A stretch of 12,154 bases of DNA from Acidobacteriota bacterium (GTDB taxonomy: Bacteria; Acidobacteriota; Terriglobia; UBA7540), in NCBI GenBank assembly GCA_003224635.1, contig QHZK01000051.1:1-12154 (forward strand), read 5' to 3'. Below the pieces are notes generated by a model. The model searched no databases. It was given only the letters and a program-made list of their open reading frames with translations, and was not told where the DNA came from. The position numbers were made by a program, and so were the translations under genes. This document shows positions 7,725 to 12,154 of the stretch, in pieces; the first letter of the stretch is position 1, and each line of letters opens with the position of its first letter.

Positions 7725-7767
7725 CCTCACCCAGCCTTCGGCCACCCTCTCCCGCAAGGGGCGAGGG
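7725..7767. repeat. REP-like palindromic repeat in the acyl-CoA ligase/murB gap
   Basis: The stretch reads CCTCACCCAGCCTTCGG then CCACCCTCTCCCGCAAGGGG then CGAGGG. It contains a hairpin with arms CCCTCTCCC (7745-7753) and GGGGCGAGGG (7758-7767) around a GCAA loop. Sequences of this CCCTCACCC...CCCTCTCCC form recur as dispersed intergenic repeats in many bacterial genomes. There is no T-run on either side, so an intrinsic terminator is not supported. It accounts for the false N-terminal extension of murB. Confidence 0.65.
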
Positions 7768-7797
7768 CCAGTGATCCAATGACAACTAACTGACAAC

Positions 7798-7815
7798 TGA
7801 CCAACTGCTTGGTCA
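7798..7815. repeat. Perfect 7-base inverted repeat over the acyl-CoA ligase stop codon
   Basis: TGACCAA (7798-7804), loop CTGC, TTGGTCA (7809-7815). The right arm contains the stop codon of the acyl-CoA ligase gene (TGA on the minus strand, 7815-7813). Next to it on the left is an imperfect tandem pair, TGACAACTAAC and TGACAACTGAC (about 7780-7801). No T-run follows, so a terminator is possible but weak. Confidence 0.5.
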
Positions 7816-9405
7816 ATGCACGCGGCGTTCCCGGCCGGCCCAGTATTTCTCACGCAGCACTTTTTTCAGGATTTTGCCCGTTCCTCCTTTGGGCAGGCTA
7901 ACGACAAACTCGACGGACTTCGGGACCTTGAACCCCGCCAGGTGTTTCCGGCAGTGCTCCAGGATCTCGGTCTCGGTCGCGCGCTGGCCGCAGCGCAAGG
8001 TAATCAGCGCTTTGGGCGCCTCGCCCCAAGTGTCGTCGGGGACCGCAATCACAGCGCATTCAAGGATGGCCGGATGGTCGTAGAGCACCCGCTCGATTTC
8101 CGCGCTGGCGATGTTCTCGCCGCCGCTCAGGACCATGTCTTTGACGCGATCGACGACCAGGATGTAGCCCTCTTCGTCGATCGTGGCGAGGTCGCCGGTT
8201 GAGAGCCAGTCGTCCCGGATTGCGCGCGCTGTCTCCTCGGGCTGCTTCCAGTAACCAGCCATGACCACGTCGCCGCGAACTATTACTTCGCCGACCTCGC
8301 GCCCGTCCGGCTTCACGTCACGCCCGTGCGGGTCAACCACGCGGATCTCCGATCCAGCCATCGCGTAACCCGCCGTGGCCTTGCGGCGAAGCTCGACGTC
8401 CTCGGGATCGCCTGCCAGGTGCGCTTTCACGCGCGCCAACGTGATGACTGGCGAAGTCTCCGTCAGGCCGTAGCCACCCATGGCCACGCACGCGGGAATC
8501 TTGCGCTCCACCTGCCCGACGAGAGCAGCGCTTGCGGGCGCGCCGCCCAGCATCACCTCCCTGACGCTCGAGAGGTCGTACTTCTCGAAGTCGGGGTGAT
8601 TGATCAGCGCGATGGCCATGGTCGGCACCAGGTGCAGCCGCGTGACGCGCTCGCGCTGGACGAGTTCGAGCACGGCGAGAGGATCGAACTTCTTGACCAT
8701 CACGTGCCGGGCGCCGGTGAGCGTCAGGATGTGCGGCGCGCCCCAGCTATTCGCGTGGAAAAGCGCCACGGTGTACAAGTGGACCTCGGAGTCGGCGCCG
8801 CGCAGGCCAAGCGCCGCGTAAAGAGCGTGGAGGTAAAGGTTGCGATGCGATAACATCACGCCTTTCGGGTGCGCGGTGGTCCCGCTCGTGTAAAACAACT
8901 CGGCGATGGAGTTCTCGTCGATTGCCCGGTAGTCGATTTCACGCGGCTCGGCGGCGGCAACCAACTCCTCGTAGAGCCGCGGATGCGCCCAGTGGGGTTT
9001 CGTTCCGCCGAGCGAAATGAAGTGTTCTACGCCGCCGACCTGCGCTCGCAAGCACTCGAGCAGCGGGATGAATTCCGGGTCGAAAAAGAGCAGGCGCGGC
9101 GAGGAGTCGTTCAAGATATAGCCAATCTCTTCCGCACTCAGCCGGATATTCAAAGGCAGCAGGACCGCGCCGACCTGCGGCACGCCGTAGTAGGCCTCGA
9201 GCAACCGGTGGCAATTGAAACTGAGGTAGGCGACGCGGTCGCCGGGGCGAAGACCGAGCCTGACGAGCGCGCCTGACAGCCGGTCGCAGCGCTCGTTGAA
9301 CTCACGGTAGGTAAAGTGCAGGTCTTCGCAGACCACGCCGAGCTTGCCGCCGAAAACCCGAGCGGCGTGGCGCTTGAATCGAACGGGGGTGAGGGGAATA
9401 ATCAT
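7813..9405 (-). CDS. AMP-forming acyl-CoA synthetase (fatty-acid-CoA ligase type)
   Basis: A 530-residue member of the ANL adenylating superfamily. It activates a carboxylic acid with ATP to an acyl-adenylate and passes it to CoA. Visible motifs are the phosphate loop YTSGTTAHPKG (172-182, Ala178 where Gly is commonest), YGLTE (312-316), STGD (402-405), the hinge region VDRVKDMVLSGGENI (418-432) and the C-terminal catalytic Lys511 in GGTGKILKK. Overall layout resembles medium- to long-chain fatty-acyl ligases; the real acyl substrate is not readable. No signal peptide or membrane segment is evident, so it is cytoplasmic. The ATG at 9405 has GAGGG 5 bases upstream, a good site. A predicted promoter lies at 9474-9502. 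It begins the minus-strand run and is followed by a 147-base gap with repeats before murB, so murB may be transcribed separately. No other beta-oxidation genes are close. Confidence 0.92.
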   Translation of the reverse strand: MIIPLTPVRFKRHAARVFGGKLGVVCEDLHFTYREFNERCDRLSGALVRLGLRPGDRVAYLSFNCHRLLEAYYGVPQVGAVLLPLNIRLSAEEIGYILNDSSPRLLFFDPEFIPLLECLRAQVGGVEHFISLGGTKPHWAHPRLYEELVAAAEPREIDYRAIDENSIAELFYTSGTTAHPKGVMLSHRNLYLHALYAALGLRGADSEVHLYTVALFHANSWGAPHILTLTGARHVMVKKFDPLAVLELVQRERVTRLHLVPTMAIALINHPDFEKYDLSSVREVMLGGAPASAALVGQVERKIPACVAMGGYGLTETSPVITLARVKAHLAGDPEDVELRRKATAGYAMAGSEIRVVDPHGRDVKPDGREVGEVIVRGDVVMAGYWKQPEETARAIRDDWLSTGDLATIDEEGYILVVDRVKDMVLSGGENIASAEIERVLYDHPAILECAVIAVPDDTWGEAPKALITLRCGQRATETEILEHCRKHLAGFKVPKSVEFVVSLPKGGTGKILKKVLREKYWAGRERRVH

Positions 9406-9431
9406 AAGGCCCTCGTGAAATTGAGGCCGTG

Positions 9432-9447
9432 GCCGCCCGGGGGCGGC
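9432..9447. promoter_or_regulatory. GC-rich hairpin in the leader of the acyl-CoA ligase gene
   Basis: GCCGCCC (9432-9438) and GGGCGGC (9441-9447) are perfect inverted arms with a 2-base centre; a 6-base stem with a 4-base loop is the realistic fold. It lies between the predicted promoter and the start at 9405. It could be an operator or an RNA structure. No regulator family is implied by the sequence alone. Confidence 0.4.
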
Positions 9448-9473
9448 TTATGACCTTGCGAATCGAACGCCGC

Positions 9474-9502
9474 ACTATAGCACCGCGAAGTGCGATTGTG
9501 GA
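9474..9502 (-). promoter_or_regulatory. Predicted sigma70-type promoter of the acyl-CoA ligase gene
   Basis: On the minus strand: -35 TCCACA (9502-9497, 4 of 6 to TTGACA), a 17-base spacer, then TGC TATAGT (the hexamer at 9479-9474, 5 of 6 to TATAAT) with the extended -10 TG. Transcription would start near 9467, giving a leader of about 62 bases that contains the hairpin at 9432-9447. Confidence 0.45.
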
Positions 9503-9805
9503 GCTAGCGTGACGGCGGGCCACAGCTAATGGGAACTTCTCTGCACTACTAACCTGGAAAATGTTTGCGCCTTGCACAAATTTTTGCGGCGCTTTTTGGT
9601 TGCGGCTCTGCCGCGCTGTGACCTCCGTGCCTTCAAGGCTTCAACACTGAGGTCAAGGAGAACTCAGTGCGCTCCGTGCTGAGTGTTTGGTGGCCACAGA
9701 GTACACGGAGCCACCGAGAGGTGGTTGCTCGAGGTCGGGCGGTATCTTGCATGGGCGCGGTACAACCCCGACTAGGCGGCTCGAATCGAACCCTCCGAGG
9801 ATAAC

Positions 9806-9834
9806 TTGTAAAGCAGCGTTCCTGCGTGTACAGT
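9806..9834 (+). promoter_or_regulatory. Possible promoter of the secreted glycine-zipper gene
   Basis: TTGTAA (9806-9811), a 17-base spacer and TACAGT (9829-9834); each hexamer has 4 of 6 consensus bases. The start of transcription would be near 9841, giving a leader of about 80 bases before the ATG at 9920. The match is moderate and no other evidence supports it. Confidence 0.3.
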
Positions 9835-9908
9835 GGAAGTAATGGCGGCTGGTGTATCCCCCCGGTGGCGGAGAGTGGGTCGCCGTGGTCCTGCTGGGAA
9901 AACGGATG

Positions 9909-9915
9909 GGGAGGG
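9909..9915 (+). promoter_or_regulatory. Ribosome binding site deciding the start at 9920
   Basis: A purine-rich GGGAGGG ends 4 bases before the ATG at 9920 (GGAG is 6 bases away). The alternative in-frame GTG at 9833 overlaps the predicted -10 element and would bury the signal peptide 29 residues in. The 9920 start puts the signal peptide at the N-terminus. Confidence 0.65.
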
Positions 9916-9919
9916 ACTT

Positions 9920-10651
9920 ATGAGAACGGCAATGAAGGCGCTGGTTGCGAGTCTCCTGGTGGCGGCGCTCGCCCCGGCTTGGGCGCGGGCAGCGGACAAA
10001 GGCGTCACTTTGCCTGCCGGCACCACCCTTCACGTCCGGCTGACGACGACGCTCACTTCCAAGACCAATAAGACGGGTGACAAGTTCACCGGGGTAGTCC
10101 AGCAGGCGGTGACAGCCAATGGCAAGACGGTTGTTCCGGAAGGCAGCCTCGTGGAGGGCCACGTGGCCTTCATCAAGCCGTCGAAACGCATCAGAGGCCG
10201 GGCCGAGATGCGCATCGTGCTCGACAACGTCGTGACCCCGGAGGATGAGAAGTATTCGATGACCGGTTCGCTCGAGGACGTAGGGGGAAATCCATGCGCC
10301 AAGACCGGAAGCGACGAGGAGGGCACGATCAAGGGTTGTGGCAAGAGCAAGAAGGACGCCGCCAAGGGCGCGGCCATCGCCGGCGCTATCGGGGCCGGGG
10401 CGGGCGCCAGCGTGGGCATGGCTAAGGAGATAGACTGCAGGTATTACGGGAACTGCGGCGGGCCGGGCCTGGGCACTGACGTCATGTATGGCGCGGGAAT
10501 CGGCGCCGGTACGGCCTTGATCTACAGCCTCCTTCGACACGAAAAGGAAGTCATCCTCATCGAAGGGTCGGACTTGACCTTCATCGTGAACCGCAGCGTG
10601 GAGGCGTCGCAGATTGCCGCCACGCCCGACTCTCCGCCGCCCGCGAATTAA
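9920..10651 (+). CDS. Secreted protein with a beta domain and glycine-zipper segment, unknown function
   Basis: A 243-residue exported protein. The N-terminus MRTAMKALVASLLVAALAPA is a classical signal peptide, with likely cleavage after ARA (residue 24). A soluble part follows, with LPAGTTLHVRLTTTLTSKTN (31-50), KTGDKFTGVV and VVPEGSLVEGHV (71-82). This is the 'pleasant' pattern IPAGT-x-V-x-L ... GD-x-F ... IP-x-G-S-x-V-x-G shared by TrbI/VirB10-like periplasmic beta domains and by many secreted acidobacterial proteins. Two glycine-zipper-like stretches, KGAAIAGAIGAGAGASVGMA (149-168) and YGAGIGAGTALIYSLL (190-205), could insert into or span a membrane. A second short IPxGxxLxF-like block follows (VILIEGSDLTFIVNRSV, 211-227). 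Four cysteines (126, 140, 173, 179) may form disulfides. It is not a lipoprotein. Function unknown; an envelope structural role is inference. It converges on the dehydrogenase subunit gene. Confidence 0.78.
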   Translation: MRTAMKALVASLLVAALAPAWARAADKGVTLPAGTTLHVRLTTTLTSKTNKTGDKFTGVVQQAVTANGKTVVPEGSLVEGHVAFIKPSKRIRGRAEMRIVLDNVVTPEDEKYSMTGSLEDVGGNPCAKTGSDEEGTIKGCGKSKKDAAKGAAIAGAIGAGAGASVGMAKEIDCRYYGNCGGPGLGTDVMYGAGIGAGTALIYSLLRHEKEVILIEGSDLTFIVNRSVEASQIAATPDSPPPAN

Positions 10652-10658
10652 ACAGAGC

Positions 10659-10754
10659 GACATAAGTTAGCGGCGCTCGAAGCCTGCCCTGGAAGGGAGC
10701 GCCGACCGGCGGTCACAGACCGCCGCTACAGCGGAGGGCAGCCTAACTTATGTC
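10659..10754. repeat. 96-base palindromic element with 12-base terminal inverted repeats
   Basis: GACATAAGTTAG (10659-10670) and CTAACTTATGTC (10743-10754) are perfect inverted repeats. Inside lie hairpin 1 (CGGCGCTC 10671-10678 with GAGCGCCG 10697-10704) and hairpin 2 (CGGCGGTC 10707-10714, loop ACA, GACCGCCG 10718-10725). CTGCCCT (10684-10690, in the loop of hairpin 1) is complementary to AGGGCAG (10735-10741), so a pseudoknot or an alternative outer stem is possible. The element starts 7 bases after one stop codon and its right end contains the stop of the convergent gene. It could be a MITE- or REPIN-like insertion and could act as a bidirectional terminator, though no T-run is present. 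Confidence 0.8.
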
Positions 10755-11431
10755 TGATGTTCGGGATGGGTGCAGCCGGGGAACTCGCTGAGGAAGGCCC
10801 GACCTTTATACTCCAGAACGTCGACCAGGCCCACGCGCGAAGAGTAGAACCCCTCCACAGTCATTTCTTTAACCAGCCTGTAAAACCCGAAACCGGGATG
10901 CGCCTCTTTTTCTGTAGCGGCGAGCTGTGATCGCCGAGAGGTTGAATCGCGCTCGGGCAGGCTCATGTCCATCATAAGCTTTTCGCGGTCGCCGGCGGCG
11001 AGTTGGCGGAAGGACTTGCCGTGGAGTCGCTTGCTCTCGCGCTCGAGCCAGGCCAGGCCTTCGTTCCACTCACGTTGAAGGGAAGGTTCGAATTCGGCGG
11101 CGGAGAAGACCACGAAGTCGATGTAATTCGCTACCTGCGCCTCTTTCGCGCCGGGCTGGTCGTCGGTCGGGATAATCATCTCGGTCAGGATTTCCACCGT
11201 CTCGAACTCGTCCGGCTTGAAGAACCGCGGGGCGTAGGGCTCGGCGGGCTGCGGAGGGGGAGCACCGTGATGCATCCCCGGCATACTCACCAGGTCGCCG
11301 GAGCGTGAGGCACCCGCCAAGTTCGCGGCGGAAGGCAGCCAGTTGGCCAGGAACTCCCTGCCCGCCGCGGTCGCGGTGAGTAGCCCGAAGTATTTCAGCG
11401 CCTTTCGCCTTGCAATCAGTTGTTCGGCCAT
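10748..11431 (-). CDS. Gluconate 2-dehydrogenase subunit 3-family protein (GMC dehydrogenase partner)
   Basis: A 227-residue protein of the gluconate_2-dh3 family (PF13618 type), the small partner of membrane-linked FAD sugar or alcohol dehydrogenases. Family blocks are visible: FFKPDEFETVEILTEMIIPT (70-89) with DDQPGAKEAQVANYIDF after it, FYRLVKEMTVEGFYSSRVGL (183-202), and the C-terminal YKGRAFLSEFPGCTHPEH (208-225). The N-terminus has a twin-arginine-like IARRKALKYFGLL (6-18), suggesting Tat export with its partner, though the hydrophobic stretch is weak. A His/Met-containing MPGMHHG follows at 50-56. The GMC oxidoreductase gene lies upstream on the same strand, 171 bases away. Odd points: the last codons and stop lie in the terminal repeat of a palindromic element, and residues about 157-173 are encoded by a copy of that element's core. 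The ATG at 11431 has only a distant GAGG. Confidence 0.88.
   Translation of the reverse strand: MAEQLIARRKALKYFGLLTATAAGREFLANWLPSAANLAGASRSGDLVSMPGMHHGAPPPQPAEPYAPRFFKPDEFETVEILTEMIIPTDDQPGAKEAQVANYIDFVVFSAAEFEPSLQREWNEGLAWLERESKRLHGKSFRQLAAGDREKLMMDMSLPERDSTSRRSQLAATEKEAHPGFGFYRLVKEMTVEGFYSSRVGLVDVLEYKGRAFLSEFPGCTHPEHQT
10912..10962 (-). repeat. Copy of the palindromic element's core inside the dehydrogenase subunit gene
   Basis: Read on the minus strand, the 25 bases 10936-10912 match 10707-10731 of the intergenic element at 22 of 25 positions, both ending CGCCGCTACAG. Both also have GCCTGCCC upstream at almost the same distance (25 and 26 bases from its first base to the stem). The stem is CGGCGA/TCGCCG here and CGGCGG/CCGCCG in the intergenic copy, so one pair has changed from G-C to A-T on both sides. 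In the protein it covers about LPERDSTSRRSQLAATE. Confidence 0.7.
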
Positions 11432-11489
11432 AGGAAATCGAACCTCACAACCCTGGCTTAGTCCGTGCTGAAAGCTGGCGCGAAGCGCT

Positions 11490-11568
11490 TTTGGAGTGCG
11501 GCGCCTTGGCGCCCCTTTGATGGACCGCCACGACGTCCCAAGGCGGGAGCAAGCTCCCGCACTCCAAA
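11490..11568. repeat. Second palindromic element, between the GMC and subunit genes
   Basis: TTTGGAGTGCGG (11490-11501) and CCGCACTCCAAA (11557-11568) are perfect 12-base terminal inverted repeats. Inside are GGCGCC-TT-GGCGCC (11500-11513) and GCGGGAGC-AA-GCTCCCGC (11543-11560). It sits in the 171-base gap (11432-11602) within a likely operon. Its sequence is unrelated to the 10659-10754 element. The GGAGTGCGG...CCGCACTCC form is one I associate with dispersed repeats in other genomes, which I cannot verify here. Confidence 0.75.
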
Positions 11569-11602
11569 CCGCCTTGCAGCGGCTTCCGTCCCACCGCTCG
11601 AA

Positions 11603-12154
11603 TCAAGCATTTCCCAACCGAAATTCTTCCGCCAAGTGATCGCACGCCCGATAAGAGAGCGCCATGATGGTGTGCGTGATCTGCTTTTCCGGGTGGGTGA
11701 CGAAGCAACCCGCGTCCACCACGACAATATTCTTGACGTCGTGGCACCGGTTCCACTTGTCGAGCACCGAGGCGCGCGGATCATCTCCCATGCGGCAGCC
11801 GCCCGCCTCATGCGTGACGCTGCCCAGCGGATAGGGCTTCACTTTCTTGTAGGGAAAAATCTCAGCGCCCGCGGCTTTCAGAATCTCCTCGATCTGGCCG
11901 TACATTTCGTCCAGGACCGCGAACGCGTGCGGGTACTCGGCGTTGGTGTGGAAGCGCACCTGGGGAATCCCCAGGCGATCGGTGAGGCCGCCGGGATCGA
12001 TCTCCACGTAGTTCGAGCTGAAAGCCAGTCCTTCGCCGTATCCTCCCATGGACACGCCAGCCGGATAAAGCTCCTTGATCTTCTTCTTGTAGGCGGAGCC
12101 AAAACCCGGCAGACGCGCGCCGGGACCGGCGCCCTCCCCGCAGCCCGTGTAGAA
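11603..12154 (-). CDS. GMC-family FAD oxidoreductase, C-terminal part
   Basis: The frame is open to the window end, giving the last 183 residues of a GMC (glucose-methanol-choline) oxidoreductase. The C-terminal domain is clear: PLGSVTHEAGGCRMGDDPRA with the active-site His (residue 115 of the visible part), then VKNIVVVDAGCFVTHPEKQI and THTIMALSYRACDHLAEEF. This class oxidises an alcohol or sugar using FAD and, with a subunit-3-type partner and usually a cytochrome c, passes electrons to the respiratory chain. The partner subunit gene follows 171 bases downstream. The NPT-x-TI motif usual near the second catalytic position reads QIT-H-TI here (Gln158, His161). That may be normal for this subgroup. 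The FAD-binding N-terminal half lies outside the window, so substrate class and export signal cannot be judged. Confidence 0.9.
   Translation of the reverse strand, partial: FYTGCGEGAGPGARLPGFGSAYKKKIKELYPAGVSMGGYGEGLAFSSNYVEIDPGGLTDRLGIPQVRFHTNAEYPHAFAVLDEMYGQIEEILKAAGAEIFPYKKVKPYPLGSVTHEAGGCRMGDDPRASVLDKWNRCHDVKNIVVVDAGCFVTHPEKQITHTIMALSYRACDHLAEEFRLGNA

Larger units (their letters stand above)
9406..9919. other. Divergent intergenic region with inverted repeats, no gene
   Basis: This 514-base spacer lies between two divergent genes. Besides the two predicted promoters and the leader hairpin it holds a repeat-like middle (about 9610-9730). There, CTCCGTG (9672-9678) pairs with CACGGAG (9704-9710), ACTCAG (9662-9667) pairs with CTGAGT (9679-9684), and AGCCACC-GAGA-GGTGGTT (9709-9726) forms a short hairpin with a GAGA loop. 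Open frames here are short, lack ribosome sites and look non-protein-like. The wording of the middle part resembles dispersed intergenic repeats seen in other genomes; that is recollection, not a search result. Confidence 0.5.

Noticed and set aside
7666..7785. N-terminal extension of MurB
   Set aside because: Its residues SPLAGEGGRRLGEG are the translation of a REP-like DNA repeat, and the conserved MurB sequence starts right after the ATG at 7665.
9833..9919. Upstream GTG start for the secreted protein
   Set aside because: It overlaps the predicted promoter and would place the signal peptide 29 residues inside; the ATG at 9920 has a strong ribosome site.
11603..12154. Loss of the second catalytic residue in the GMC oxidoreductase
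   Set aside because: The Asn of the usual NPT motif is Gln here, but subgroups of this family vary at this place and the alignment by eye is not secure enough to call the enzyme altered.

Overview
This is a high-GC bacterial window dominated by housekeeping and accessory metabolism genes. No phage, plasmid, CRISPR or defence genes are visible, and I saw no tRNA or rRNA. The gene mix suggests an Acidobacteriota-like soil bacterium: a DprE1/DPPR-synthase pair outside a mycobacterial setting, a Uma2-family protein, a GMC oxidoreductase next to a 'gluconate dehydrogenase subunit 3' protein, a secreted glycine-zipper protein, and palindromic intergenic repeats. That taxonomic guess is inference from gene content and style only.

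Layout. At the left edge, on +, lie the C-terminal part of a CocE/NonD-type alpha/beta hydrolase (1-1162) and a small membrane protein (1279-1599). They converge on a long co-directional run on the minus strand. In transcription order this run is an AMP-forming acyl-CoA ligase (9405-7813), murB (7665-6535), an L-lactate permease lldP (6485-4782), a UbiA-family decaprenyl-phosphate phosphoribosyltransferase-like protein (4637-3711), a DprE1-like FAD oxidoreductase (3704-2337) and a Uma2-family protein (2183-1644). The prenyltransferase and DprE1-like genes are 6 bases apart and are very probably co-translated. They should make a prenyl-phosphate pentose donor and oxidise it at C2 of the ribose, as in decaprenyl-phosphoryl-arabinose synthesis, but no DprE2-type reductase lies in the window. 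With murB this gives the middle of the window a cell-envelope flavour.

A 514-base divergent spacer (9406-9919) separates this run from a + strand gene for a secreted glycine-zipper protein (9920-10651). That gene converges on a minus-strand pair, a GMC oxidoreductase (12154-11603, cut by the window end) and a gluconate_2-dh3-type partner subunit (11431-10748). The pair is likely a periplasmic or membrane-linked alcohol/sugar dehydrogenase.

The most unusual content is not a gene but a set of palindromic elements around the dehydrogenase subunit gene. A 96-base element with 12-base perfect terminal inverted repeats fills the convergent spacer and supplies the end of the subunit gene. A diverged, inverted copy of its core lies inside that gene's coding sequence, with a compensatory base pair in its stem. 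A second, different palindromic element separates the subunit gene from its GMC partner. A common REP-like sequence also lies upstream of murB. I did not find a complete undescribed multi-gene system.
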